Shown here one piece after another: positions 8,578-17,055 of a stretch of 64,000 nucleotides of DNA. Origin of the DNA: UBA3951 sp050952125 (GTDB taxonomy: Bacteria > Bacillota > Sulfobacillia > Fermentithermobacillales > Fermentithermobacillaceae); NCBI GenBank assembly GCA_050952125.1, contig JBMNKK010000003.1, positions 682,001 through 746,000 on the forward strand, in the 5' to 3' direction. The notes below the pieces were generated by a model. The model did no database searches. It was not told the origin of the DNA and saw nothing but the letters and a program-made list of their open reading frames with translations. Position 1 is the stretch's first letter. Each line of letters begins with the position of its first letter. The position numbers and the translations under genes were made by a program.

Positions 8578-9396
8578 CTATCTGCTCAGTATCGTCCGGA
8601 GCCTTACCAGCTGGCGCTTGAGCGCGTCGATATCGGTCTGCGCGTCAAATACCGGGCCGACTCCACCGTACTCCAGACTGATAGCCTTGACTTCAACATG
8701 GCGTAACACCAACTCGAGAAGGGCATAGCTTGCTTTGGTCATTTCCGCGTGCCTGGTGCGGAGTTCCCCGTCGACCACAACCGGGCTGCTAACGTGGATC
8801 TCGTCCACAAGCGCCAGGGGGAGCGATCTTATGTAATCTTCCGCCGGAATCCCCAAATGCCATGCAGCCACCTGGGCGTGAGCGACGTCGAGCAGAAGGC
8901 GTGCCTCCGTCGCGTCCAACGCCTCGCGGATGAACCCGGGATCACATATGTACGGCGCGTTCTCAACACTGCCTACCTGCGAGAAGTAGAAATAGGAGTT
9001 CTCCAAGTGCAGCGGAAGCCCTGTAATCTCCCGGATGAACTCTGCACCCTGCTTCAGCGAAGCGAGAAGCTCGTCCGGGCTAGGATGGTCTACGGCATAG
9101 TGTTCCAGATGGGCCGATATATACCCCGGCCGGCATAGATCGATGGCCGTCCGGAGCGAGGGCATATGGATAGACTCTCTGAACTCCAAGCTACCCAGCG
9201 AGGGCCACCGCCCCAACGGGCTGTCCTGACAAACTCCGTGAAGCACAAAGGGCTTCCGAACAGGCATGTTCCTATATGCGGACACGTATCCCTCGTCGTA
9301 GAACTCCGAAACCTTCACCGCATCGACGATGTCAGGTTCGTCCTTCAAAAGGCGCATCAGCTTGCTCGAGTAGTTCGCCGCGAGCAGAGGAGCCAT
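8578..9396 (-). CDS. DUF692/MNIO-like multinuclear iron enzyme candidate
   Basis: A 272-residue TIM-barrel-like protein that matches the layout of the DUF692 (MNIO) family, whose characterised members (MbnB, TglH) are multi-iron oxidases that modify Cys in peptides. Visible candidate metal ligands are His53 (LHGV), His96/Glu98/His99 (HLEH), Glu132 (HLEN), Asp170/His173 (LLLDVAH), His201 (EIHVSS), His216 and Glu242 (LEYGG), in the family's order. No precursor peptide or MNIO partner protein was seen next to it. The start overlaps the EamA stop (TGATG), so it is probably translated together with that exporter. A sugar-phosphate-isomerase-like barrel is the main alternative. Confidence 0.6.
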   Translation of the reverse strand: MAPLLAANYSSKLMRLLKDEPDIVDAVKVSEFYDEGYVSAYRNMPVRKPFVLHGVCQDSPLGRWPSLGSLEFRESIHMPSLRTAIDLCRPGYISAHLEHYAVDHPSPDELLASLKQGAEFIREITGLPLHLENSYFYFSQVGSVENAPYICDPGFIREALDATEARLLLDVAHAQVAAWHLGIPAEDYIRSLPLALVDEIHVSSPVVVDGELRTRHAEMTKASYALLELVLRHVEVKAISLEYGGVGPVFDAQTDIDALKRQLVRLRTILSR

Positions 9397-10331
9397 CACT
9401 CCATCCTCCTTTGCGGCTCTGACTCTCCCCCTGCGCGAGCTCCGATGATATTCCTGGCTTCCGCCGCCAGCATACCCGCCATGATGAGAAGAGCCCCCAC
9501 AATTTCCCTCGGCAGCAGGATTTCACCTGCGATCCACCAGGCAAAGACAGCCCCAAACACAGGCTCAGCCGAAAAGATAAGTGCTGTATGGGTTGCAGTC
9601 GTGTACCTCTGCACGGCCGATTGGGTGAGGAAGGCGAACGCGGTAGCTACGAGGGAGGTGAAGATAATGGCCGGCCAAGCGCCCGCCGGAATGGAGAGCG
9701 GCCGCTCCAGAGCAAGGGCCGACACAAACGCGGCGGCGGCAACCATCAAGAGCTGAACCGCTGTATACAGGATCGGATCGCAGTGTTCCGAATACCGGTC
9801 AACCAACAGAATGTGCGCCGCAAAGCCGACTGCGCACAGGAAGACCAAGAAGTCGCCGGTTGCTATCTGGAATGGAAGCTTTAAGGACATAAGGCCGAGC
9901 CCGATGGTGGCCAAAATAACGCCGAAAACGGTGGCCCTGTCGGGTGCTTCTCTCGTCAGGACGCGCGACGCCACAGGAACAATGACCACATAGAGGCCGG
10001 TTATGAAAGCTGCCTTGCCGGCCGCTACGGTCACAAGTCCAAGGGTTTGAGTGGCGTATGAGAAGAACAAAGCCAAGCCGGTGACTATGCCGGCAACCCA
10101 GAACTGCCTGGGCGCGTTGTACCAAACGTGTCTCTGTGGCAGTCCGGCGCGCGAATCACGCCCGGCCTTGACGATGTGCCACGCCGCCAATGCCAGGGCG
10201 GCAATAAGAAACCTTATTGCCAGATAGGTCAAAGGTCCCATCGTCCCGATCGTGTTCTTGACAATAACAAAGGTGGTGCCCCACGCGAGGGTCACCAGTA
10301 GAAGCAAGAGATCTGCGATTATCTGCGACAC
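9396..10331 (-). CDS. EamA/DMT-family transporter
   Basis: A 311-residue inner-membrane protein with about ten hydrophobic helices in two EamA repeats; the first begins LLLLLVTLAWGTTFVIVKNT and the second IALVDRYSEH-like after mid-protein. This drug/metabolite transporter superfamily exports amino acids, nucleosides and other small molecules; the substrate cannot be read from sequence. It starts at GTG 10331 and overlaps the MNIO-like gene by four bases, so its substrate might relate to that enzyme (inference). It lies 80 bp downstream of dapF on the same strand. Confidence 0.85.
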   Translation of the reverse strand: MSQIIADLLLLLVTLAWGTTFVIVKNTIGTMGPLTYLAIRFLIAALALAAWHIVKAGRDSRAGLPQRHVWYNAPRQFWVAGIVTGLALFFSYATQTLGLVTVAAGKAAFITGLYVVIVPVASRVLTREAPDRATVFGVILATIGLGLMSLKLPFQIATGDFLVFLCAVGFAAHILLVDRYSEHCDPILYTAVQLLMVAAAAFVSALALERPLSIPAGAWPAIIFTSLVATAFAFLTQSAVQRYTTATHTALIFSAEPVFGAVFAWWIAGEILLPREIVGALLIMAGMLAAEARNIIGARAGGESEPQRRME

Positions 10332-10411
10332 TTATCAACAACACCTGCTCTGTTACGACGTCTACATGCCAATCGGGCGATACCTGTCCGCCGTATAGCC
10401 TTGCCCTTTCT

Positions 10412-11299
10412 TCACTCTCCCTCGTAGAAGAACACGCCCCGGTAAACTTCCACCGCAGGGCCCGTCATCCAGACATGGCCGTCGCTCTTCCACTCGATTA
10501 TGAGGGTGCCTCCGGGTAGATTCACTGAGGTGGGAACGTCCTTATCGGCTTTGCCGTTCAACACTGCCGCCACCAACACGGCTGAGGCGCCCGTGCCGCA
10601 CGCGAGCGTGATCCCCGAGCCCCTCTCCCACACCCGCATATCTATGTTGGCGCGGGACTTCACGGCGGCAAACTCGATGTTCGCTTTAGCCGGGAATAGC
10701 GGGTGGCATTCCAGCTTGGGGCCGATATTCTCAAGATCCACTTCCCACACGTCGTCCACGAATATCACGAAGTGAGGGTTGCCTGTGCATACGCCGGTGC
10801 CGTAGAGGACCTGCCCGTCGACTTCCACCGGCTCGTTGACGGCAGGCACAGGTCCATCCAGCCTGGACAGGGGTATCTCGTCGCGCCCCAGTTTCGGGAC
10901 GCCCATATCCACGGATATGGTGTCTATCTCGCCATCCTTGTTGAGGTTGATATGGGGGCGGATGATCCCTGCCCTCGTCTCAACGGCCAGGTCGGTCTTC
11001 GAAGTGAGGCGGTGATCATAGACGTATCTGGTGAAGGACCTCATGCCGTTCCCGCACATGTCCCCTTCCGAACCGTCGGCGTTAAAGATGCGCATCCTGA
11101 AATCGCAGCCGGGAACACTCGAGGGCTCAACGAGGATGATGCCGTCAGAACCGGCGCCGAAGTGCCGTTCGGCCATAGTTCGAGAAAGAGCGTGCCAATC
11201 GTGCTCCATCCTGTACGCGAACCTGTCTATGAACAGATACTCATTGCCCAGCCCTTGGACCTTTGTGAACGGGACTTCGATTCGATTCCTTGCGCTCAT
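10412..11299 (-). CDS. dapF: Diaminopimelate epimerase
   Basis: A 295-residue DapF that interconverts LL- and meso-diaminopimelate for lysine and peptidoglycan synthesis. Both catalytic cysteines are visible, in DMCGNGMRSF and in LACGTGAS, with the conserved FGAGSDGII and FNADGSE segments near the N-terminus. Length is slightly above the usual 270-280. It starts at ATG with GCAGGAGG nine bases upstream. A diaminopimelate dehydrogenase lies 2.4 kb away on the other strand. A near-perfect palindrome sits about 70 bp upstream of this start, between it and the divergent ATPase gene. Confidence 0.93.
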   Translation of the reverse strand: MSARNRIEVPFTKVQGLGNEYLFIDRFAYRMEHDWHALSRTMAERHFGAGSDGIILVEPSSVPGCDFRMRIFNADGSEGDMCGNGMRSFTRYVYDHRLTSKTDLAVETRAGIIRPHINLNKDGEIDTISVDMGVPKLGRDEIPLSRLDGPVPAVNEPVEVDGQVLYGTGVCTGNPHFVIFVDDVWEVDLENIGPKLECHPLFPAKANIEFAAVKSRANIDMRVWERGSGITLACGTGASAVLVAAVLNGKADKDVPTSVNLPGGTLIIEWKSDGHVWMTGPAVEVYRGVFFYEGE

Positions 11300-11366
11300 T
11301 ATTGTCCTCCTGCCTGGGGGTTCAACAGCCCCGGTACTTTAGCCGCATTCCACACCCTACCAGCGA

Positions 11367-11390
11367 CCAGGTATACCATAGTATACTTGG
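11367..11390. promoter_or_regulatory. Palindromic operator candidate between dapF and the AAA ATPase
   Basis: Two GTATAC hexamers separated by CATA and flanked by CCAG and TTGG give a 24-bp dyad in which 20 positions are symmetric. It lies between divergent genes, a normal place for a dimeric repressor site. No matching regulator gene is in the window. Confidence 0.5.
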
Positions 11391-11456
11391 ACATGAGGCG
11401 GCGATCTCCTTTGTAGCCCCTCATACCGCGAAACCTCGGAGGTGCGTACGGCAGGC

Positions 11457-12281
11457 ATGGGAAATACCCACTCGTTGATATTGCGTTCCGTCAGATTCAT
11501 CAAGCCTGACGAGATCCCCCGCAAAGCGGGTTTTCCCTTCAACGTGCCGAGCCTTTCCCTCCTTGAAGACTTAGAGTTCACAAAGCCGGTTACGATCTTC
11601 GTCGGCCAAAACGGCTCGGGCAAGTCAACCATCCTTGAGGCGATCGCCGCTGCCGCGGGCTCGATCACGGTTGGAAGCTACAGCGTGGACTCGGATCCGA
11701 CTCTCGCGCACGCGCGCAATCTGGCCTCCCACCTACGCCTGACCTGGAGCGCCAAGACCAAACGAGGCTTCTTCATGCGCACAGAGGACTTCTTCGGATT
11801 TGCCAAGAGCGTGGAAGAAACGCGTGAAGACATGCAACACCGGCTCAGAGAACTGGACGAAGAATACCGTGGAAGGTCGCGGTTCGCCCTTATGCAGGCT
11901 CGAAGCGCATTTGCGGGGTCTATCGGCGCGATAGAGTCGCAATACGGGGAAGGGCTCGATGCACAGTCTCACGGCGAGAGCATTCTCAAGCTCCTTAAGG
12001 CCAGGATCGTCCCGAGGGGCCTGTACATCCTCGACGAGCCTGAGGCGCCGATGTCGCCGCTCACGCAGCTGGCCCTTGTGGCGATGGTTAAGGACGCGGT
12101 GAGCGAGGGCTCTCAGTTTCTCATGTCCACGCACTCGCCCGTCGTGATGGCCTGCCAGGACGCCGAAATCATCTCTCTGGACGCCGCGGTCCCCGGCCCG
12201 GTTGCATATGACGAGATTGAACACGTGAAGTTCATGAGGTCTTTCCTGGCAAACCCGAGAGCGTTTGTAGACCGCTTGTGA
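11457..12281 (+). CDS. AAA family ATPase (ABC/RecF-like, stand-alone)
   Basis: A 274-residue predicted ATPase of the AAA_21/AAA_23 type. Walker A is GQNGSGKST near residue 46, the signature-like part SHGES lies near 180, Walker B is LYILDEPEAPMSP, and STHSPVVM provides the switch histidine. The middle segment is short, with no long coiled coil, so it is not an SMC or Rad50 protein. Members of this family are widespread single-gene ATPases of unknown role; some act with a nuclease or toxin, but none is adjacent. The start ATG lies 13 bases after GGAGGT; an upstream GTG at 11442 is possible. Confidence 0.75.
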   Translation: MGNTHSLILRSVRFIKPDEIPRKAGFPFNVPSLSLLEDLEFTKPVTIFVGQNGSGKSTILEAIAAAAGSITVGSYSVDSDPTLAHARNLASHLRLTWSAKTKRGFFMRTEDFFGFAKSVEETREDMQHRLRELDEEYRGRSRFALMQARSAFAGSIGAIESQYGEGLDAQSHGESILKLLKARIVPRGLYILDEPEAPMSPLTQLALVAMVKDAVSEGSQFLMSTHSPVVMACQDAEIISLDAAVPGPVAYDEIEHVKFMRSFLANPRAFVDRL

Positions 12282-12341
12282 CACGGGACGGTAACAAGCC
12301 TTCATTGCAGGGCGCCATCAAGCAGGAACCGGATCCCCGGG

Positions 12342-12794
12342 TTAATCGATGAATTTGTAGTTCCGCAAGATCTCTGCTATCTCCGCGTACTCCCTGTACC
12401 CGGCAGCTATGGCCACTGCCCTGCCGTCAGCATCGAAGAACACGAGCGTCGGCACTCCCGAGAGTTCATACTTGGAGGCCTCAGCCCAGTGCTTCTCGGC
12501 GTTCATCTTGGCCACCAATACCTTGTCGCCGTGGGCATCGCTGACCCGGTGCAGCTCCGGCTCAATCTTCTCGCACCACGGGCACGAATTAGTGTAGAAC
12601 TCCAGTACGACCGGTTTTCCTTGCTCTATAAGTTCCGAAAACGTCTCAGGCGTGACTTCGGCCACCGTCCCGGCGGCTGCGGGTTCAGAAAGCCTTGCCT
12701 CCCACAAATACCAGAACGCCGCGAAACACAAAATCATCCCCAAAGCCACGGCTGACCACCGCGTTCCGGCGGGAAATCTGCTAAACCTAATCAT
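12342..12794 (-). CDS. Membrane-anchored thioredoxin-like protein
   Basis: A 150-residue protein with one N-terminal membrane anchor (about residues 13-32) followed by a thioredoxin fold. The redox motif is CPWC in EFYTNSCPWCEKIEP, and the cis-proline is in SGVPTLVFF. The anchor places the domain outside the cytoplasm, where it would reduce or oxidise disulfides of secreted or haem proteins. It lies 57 bp downstream of ccdA on the same strand; the two form a standard electron relay in which CcdA passes electrons from cytoplasmic thioredoxin to this protein. It starts at ATG with GAGGTG upstream. Confidence 0.85.
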   Translation of the reverse strand: MIRFSRFPAGTRWSAVALGMILCFAAFWYLWEARLSEPAAAGTVAEVTPETFSELIEQGKPVVLEFYTNSCPWCEKIEPELHRVSDAHGDKVLVAKMNAEKHWAEASKYELSGVPTLVFFDADGRAVAIAAGYREYAEIAEILRNYKFID

Positions 12795-12851
12795 GTCGGC
12801 ACCTCGTTTCAGGTGTGAAAGTAAGCCCTTGACCGCGCCGGACGGCGATTG

Positions 12852-13568
12852 TTAGAGATACGGCCTTAGGAGCAAGTACACTCCGAATGCCGCGATGACC
12901 GCGCCGCCCAGCTTACTGAGGAGCGCGAGCGCTTTCTGGCCGCCGCGGCTGCCCAAGACCGCTTGATACTTTGCGGTCGCCAATCCCGCGGCCGCAACGA
13001 GCACAGACTGACCTAGCGAGTAGGCCAACAGCAGGACTGCTCCCCTGGTGACGGAACCTGTGGCGGCAACCAAGGTGAGTATCGAGAGAAGGGCCGGCGT
13101 CGCGCACGGCGATGCCGATAAGCCGTACAGAGCGCCCATCGCGATCCCCGCCAACCCTCTGCGAAGACCTCCGGAGCCCGAACCCTCCACTCCTCCTGCA
13201 AGCGGCACCGAGCAGGTCTTGGCGCCCCCCAAGAGTCCCATGTAGGAGGCACCCGCTACTATGAACGCAAACCCTGCAACCCAACGTATCCACGGCGAGG
13301 ACAATATGAGCGACTTTCCCAAAAAGCCCGCGATCATCCCTACAAATGTGAGCGCCAACGCCATCCCGAGTAGAAATAAGAGGAGATCCCAGGCGCGCTT
13401 TCGCCTTGACGAGGGGTCGGCACCTGCCATGTGGCCGACTACGAGGGGTATAGCCGACAACGCGCACGGGCTGGCCGACGTAAGCACACCCGCGATGAGT
13501 GCGTATGCCGGTCCCATGTATGGGTTGGATAGGTCCAAAGATCTCCCCCCTTCTTGAAATTGTACCAT
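12852..13568 (-). CDS. ccdA: CcdA-type transmembrane thiol-disulfide carrier
   Basis: A 238-residue protein with about six membrane helices. The two characteristic motifs, ASPCALSAIP near the N-terminus and SASPCATPALL in the second half, hold the redox cysteines of the CcdA/DsbD family. A further Cys in GGAKTCSVPL is unusual. It would move reducing equivalents across the membrane to the thioredoxin-like protein encoded just downstream. The ORF extends to 13640, but ATG 13568 is preceded by TGGAGGG at six bases, so the shorter form is preferred. Confidence 0.85.
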   Translation of the reverse strand: MVQFQEGGRSLDLSNPYMGPAYALIAGVLTSASPCALSAIPLVVGHMAGADPSSRRKRAWDLLLFLLGMALALTFVGMIAGFLGKSLILSSPWIRWVAGFAFIVAGASYMGLLGGAKTCSVPLAGGVEGSGSGGLRRGLAGIAMGALYGLSASPCATPALLSILTLVAATGSVTRGAVLLLAYSLGQSVLVAAAGLATAKYQAVLGSRGGQKALALLSKLGGAVIAAFGVYLLLRPYL

Positions 13569-13681
13569 CCAAGCCCTCCACTCAGAATCGCAAAGAGTGA
13601 ATATACAGGGTTGGACGCCCCGTAGGACGAGGTCACTCAATTGTGATATTGTAGACGAAGCAAGAGGAGAAAAGAGGTCAG

Positions 13682-14581
13682 GTGAAGCATATGGACAAGA
13701 TAAGAGTCTGCGTGGTTGGTTACGGAAACGTAGGAAAAGAAGCCATTGAATGCATTCGTCAGGCTCCCGATATGGAGCTTGCGGGAGTAGTACGCAGGAA
13801 CCCCCGGAACCCCGGTCTCGATTGTCCCGTAGTTGCTTCAGTTGATGAGTTGGGCAAGGTGGATGTGGCAGTGCTTACCGCCCCGTCGCGGCAAGTCCCT
13901 AAGCTGGCTCCCCTGTACCTTGAGAAGGGCATCAACACGGTTGACAGTTTCGATATCCACGGCGATCCCTTAATGGAGCTTAGAAGAGACCTCGGTGATT
14001 GCGCAAGAGCCCACGGCAGCGTGGCGATCATATCGGCAGGCTGGGATCCTGGAACCGATTCCGTGATCCGCGTGCTGTTCCAGGCGATGGCACCCAGAGG
14101 CCTTACATACACCAACTTCGGCCCCGGCATGAGCATGGGACATACGGTTGCGGTCAAAGCGATTCCGGGAGTCAAGGACGCTCTCTCGATGACCCTTCCC
14201 GCCGGCTTTGGCACGCACAAGCGGGACGTCTACGTTGAGCTGGAAGACGGCGCAGACTTCGAACAAGTCGCCGAGGCCATCCGGAAAGACCCCTACTTCG
14301 TGAAGGACGAAACCCGGGTCACAAGGGTGAACAAAGTGATGGAAGTTGAGGCCATGGGGCACGGAGTCCTTCTGCAGAGGTTCGGAGCTGCAGGGTCGGC
14401 CGAGAATCAAGTATTGGAGCTCAAGATGAGGTTGTCAAATCCGTCCGCCACCGCTCAGGTGATGGTGGCTTCGGCAAGAGCCACAACTCGAATGGCGCCG
14501 GGAGCCTATGCTTTGGTGGAGGTGCCGCCGGTCAATCTGGTTGCAGGAGACAAGGAAGAGCTCCTCAAGCACCTGGTGTAG
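13682..14581 (+). CDS. ddh: meso-Diaminopimelate dehydrogenase
   Basis: A 299-residue NADPH-dependent enzyme that makes meso-diaminopimelate from tetrahydrodipicolinate in one step. The Rossmann motif VVGYGNVGKEA is at residues 10-20; VDSFDIHGDPL, SAGWDPGTDSV and the GPGMSMGHTVAVKAIPGVKD segment are family hallmarks. Length is close to the usual 300-330. The GTG start at 13682 has GAGG four bases upstream; ATG 13691 is equally possible. It converges on glcD, with a strong terminator between them. With dapF nearby, the cell appears to have both the one-step and epimerase-containing routes to meso-DAP. Confidence 0.92.
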   Translation: MKHMDKIRVCVVGYGNVGKEAIECIRQAPDMELAGVVRRNPRNPGLDCPVVASVDELGKVDVAVLTAPSRQVPKLAPLYLEKGINTVDSFDIHGDPLMELRRDLGDCARAHGSVAIISAGWDPGTDSVIRVLFQAMAPRGLTYTNFGPGMSMGHTVAVKAIPGVKDALSMTLPAGFGTHKRDVYVELEDGADFEQVAEAIRKDPYFVKDETRVTRVNKVMEVEAMGHGVLLQRFGAAGSAENQVLELKMRLSNPSATAQVMVASARATTRMAPGAYALVEVPPVNLVAGDKEELLKHLV

Positions 14582-14589
14582 ACGAAAAG

Positions 14590-14617
14590 GCGAACCTGTC
14601 CTGAGGGACAGGTTCGC
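14590..14617. terminator. Bidirectional terminator between ddh and glcD
   Basis: A perfect 12-bp stem, GCGAACCTGTCC / GGACAGGTTCGC, with a TGAG loop. TTCTC follows on the plus strand and a CTTTT run on the minus strand, fitting the convergent genes on both sides. Confidence 0.85.
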
Positions 14618-14620
14618 TTC

Positions 14621-16033
14621 TCATTCAACCACTTTCCCGGGGTTCAGTATCCCTTCCGGGTCGAAGACCCTCTTTACCTCGGCCATCAGCCGTATTTCTC
14701 CGGCTGAGAGGCTTTTCTCCATATACGTCCTCTTGGCCACTCCAATCCCGTGTTCGCCTGAGACCATCCCGCCCAGTTCCTGCCCCTTTTCGTATAGGAG
14801 ATCCATTGCCCGGGTGATCTTGGCGTCCCATTCCTCCTGCTCCATCCCGTCCCGGAGGACGTAGATGTGCAAATTGCCGTCTCCGGCGTGGCCAAAGCTC
14901 TCTATCCGTACCCCAACGCGGCCGGCAACTTCCTTCGTGTACTCAACCAGGTCGGCAATGCGATCTCGGGGAACGACTACATCGCACTCGTCGACTTCAT
15001 TGCCGGACTTGAGCGCGGCCAGGAAAGCTCCTCGGGCGTCCCAAATAGCCGCCTGGCGCTCCGGCGTGTCGGCAATCAGTACATCTCGCGCCCCTGCGGC
15101 TAAACAGGCCTCGCCGACGAGGTCCATGGACGACAGCACTTCAGCGCGAGAGTTGCCGTCCATGCGGATGAGCAAATACGACGGGGCATCTCTGTGAGGA
15201 AACCTCTTCCCGAGGTAGTTTTCGGCGGCGAATATGACTCCCTTCTCAGCGAACTCAATGGACTGGGGAAGGATGCCTGTAGACATGACCCTGGGAACGG
15301 CGCGGATAGCGTCTCCCAACGATTCGAACGGGACCAGCAAGCTCACGGTCTGCCTCGGGAGTGGGAGCAGCCTTAGGACTGCCCGAGTCACAATGCCCAA
15401 GGTCCCTTCGCTCCCGATGAAGATATTCATCAGGCTGTAGCCGGTACTGTTCTTGGCGTGCTTGCCGCCCAGGTTCAGAATCTCGCCCGTCGGCAGCACG
15501 ACCTCTATGCCGCGGACGTTGTCTCTGGTCACTCCGTACTTAATTGCCCTCATACCGCCCGCGTTGGTGCTGATGTTGCCCCCAATGGTGGCAGTTTTCT
15601 CACCCGGATCCGGAGCGTACAGAAATCCCTCCGGCTCCACGAATTGATGGATTGAGGTGAGGAGCGTTCCGGATTCCGCCGTAAGAGTGAAGTTCGATCT
15701 GTCCAACTCTAGTATCTTATTCATCTTGGAGGTGCACAGGACAATGCCGCCCATGGTAGGGACCGCGCCGCCGCAAAGGCCTGTGCCCGAACCTCTCGGC
15801 GTCACGGGGATACGCCGCTCCGAAGCATACTTGAGTACCCGCGATACCTCGCGGGCGCTTTCCGGCAGAACGACCGTTTCAGGATATCCTCTCACCCACG
15901 GCATCTCGTCGCGAGCATAATCGCCCATTAGAGGGCCGGTGGATATGACATCGCTTTCTCCGCATATCTCCTTGAGGACCCTTATGTCGCCCTCACTCAA
16001 TTTGCTGAACGCGCGTGCCCTCTTCGCGTCCAT
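14621..16033 (-). CDS. FAD-linked lactate/glycolate dehydrogenase (GlcD/LctD type)
   Basis: A 470-residue flavoprotein of the vanillyl-alcohol-oxidase fold. FAD-binding motifs PRGSGTGLCGGAVPTMGG and DPGEKTATIGGNISTNAGG lie in the first third, and the C-terminal cap carries GHAGDGNLHIYV and SGEHGIGVAKR with the substrate-site histidines. It would oxidise D-lactate or a similar 2-hydroxy acid in the cytoplasm. Its ATG overlaps the etfA stop (TGATG), so EtfBA are its likely electron partners, as in the LctBCD electron-confurcating lactate dehydrogenase of Acetobacterium woodii, which has the same gene order. Glycolate or 2-hydroxyglutarate are alternative substrates. Confidence 0.85.
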   Translation of the reverse strand: MDAKRARAFSKLSEGDIRVLKEICGESDVISTGPLMGDYARDEMPWVRGYPETVVLPESAREVSRVLKYASERRIPVTPRGSGTGLCGGAVPTMGGIVLCTSKMNKILELDRSNFTLTAESGTLLTSIHQFVEPEGFLYAPDPGEKTATIGGNISTNAGGMRAIKYGVTRDNVRGIEVVLPTGEILNLGGKHAKNSTGYSLMNIFIGSEGTLGIVTRAVLRLLPLPRQTVSLLVPFESLGDAIRAVPRVMSTGILPQSIEFAEKGVIFAAENYLGKRFPHRDAPSYLLIRMDGNSRAEVLSSMDLVGEACLAAGARDVLIADTPERQAAIWDARGAFLAALKSGNEVDECDVVVPRDRIADLVEYTKEVAGRVGVRIESFGHAGDGNLHIYVLRDGMEQEEWDAKITRAMDLLYEKGQELGGMVSGEHGIGVAKRTYMEKSLSAGEIRLMAEVKRVFDPEGILNPGKVVE

Positions 16034-17055
16034 CAAGTATCACCCTTTACCTTCAACAGTGCTTTCAGCAGTTCAGGTACGATGGCGTAGATATCCCCCA
16101 CGATACCGTAATTGGCCGTCTGGAATATGGGAGCATTTCTGTCGTTGTTGACAGCGATCACCGTGCCGCCCGAAATACCTGCAACGTGCTGTATCGCGCC
16201 CGAAATGCCTAGGGCGAGGTAAAGGTCCGGCCGGACAGTCCGCCCGCTCTGCCCTACCTGCCTGGACGCGGGAATCCAACCTCTCTCGACGAGCGGCCGA
16301 GAGCCACCCAGCAGCCCCCCAAGGCGGCCTGCAAGCTCCTCGAACATCCCAAGATCGGCTTCTGATCTCACGCCGCGCCCGACAGCAACGATCACCTTGG
16401 CTTCGGAGATCGAATCCGCCTTCGGAACAAGGTTCTGGGACTTAACCTTGACGGTTCCCAAATGGTGCGCCAGGCTCGCCAGGGCGTCCGGATGCTCCAC
16501 CCTTTGTCGGGCGGCGCGGCCAAACGGCTTGGCCAATCGAGCCGCCGCGGGCATCACCTTGTACCTGACCGTCGCCATTTGGGGACGCGCTTCCCTGGTG
16601 AGTATGGTGGCCATGATGTTGCCGCCGAAAGCGGGCCGGGTCTGGATCAGGTCTCCGTTGGGACGGATATCCAGCACCGTGCAGTCTGCAGTGAGACCGG
16701 TTCTAAACCTCACCGCTATCCTGGGAGCGAGGCTCCGCCCGACGGGAGTCGCGCCTATAAGCACAATGCTGGGCTTCTCCTTGAGGATCGCGTCTTGAAG
16801 GTAAGATGCGAAGATGCCTGCAACAAAGTGCTTGAGGTGAGGCTCGTCGTAGACCAACACCCTGTCAACCGGGTAGTGAAGCAGTTCTTCCGCCGCACCA
16901 GCAACCCGGTAGCCCAAAGCGACAGAGATGACCTCTTGGCCGGTCTTGTCCGCGAGTTCTCGCGCCTTGCCGATAAGTTCAAAGGTGACGGGCTCGAATC
17001 CATCGTGGAACTCGGCGAATACCATTATCCCCTTCCAATCCGGAAAGGCGGTCAT
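16033..17055 (-). CDS. etfA: Electron transfer flavoprotein alpha subunit
   Basis: A 340-residue EtfA with the N-terminal alpha/beta domain and the C-terminal FAD-binding domain; GRGVRSEADLGMFEELAGRLG and VGQSGRTVRPDLYLALGISG are the diagnostic FAD segments. Unlike Acetobacterium LctC there is no N-terminal ferredoxin-like FeS domain. With EtfB it moves electrons between the dehydrogenase encoded next, NAD(H) and, if bifurcating, ferredoxin. The ATG at 17055 overlaps the etfB stop (ATGA); the ORF could extend to 17121 inside etfB, but that has no family support. Confidence 0.92.
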   Translation of the reverse strand: MTAFPDWKGIMVFAEFHDGFEPVTFELIGKARELADKTGQEVISVALGYRVAGAAEELLHYPVDRVLVYDEPHLKHFVAGIFASYLQDAILKEKPSIVLIGATPVGRSLAPRIAVRFRTGLTADCTVLDIRPNGDLIQTRPAFGGNIMATILTREARPQMATVRYKVMPAAARLAKPFGRAARQRVEHPDALASLAHHLGTVKVKSQNLVPKADSISEAKVIVAVGRGVRSEADLGMFEELAGRLGGLLGGSRPLVERGWIPASRQVGQSGRTVRPDLYLALGISGAIQHVAGISGGTVIAVNNDRNAPIFQTANYGIVGDIYAIVPELLKALLKVKGDT

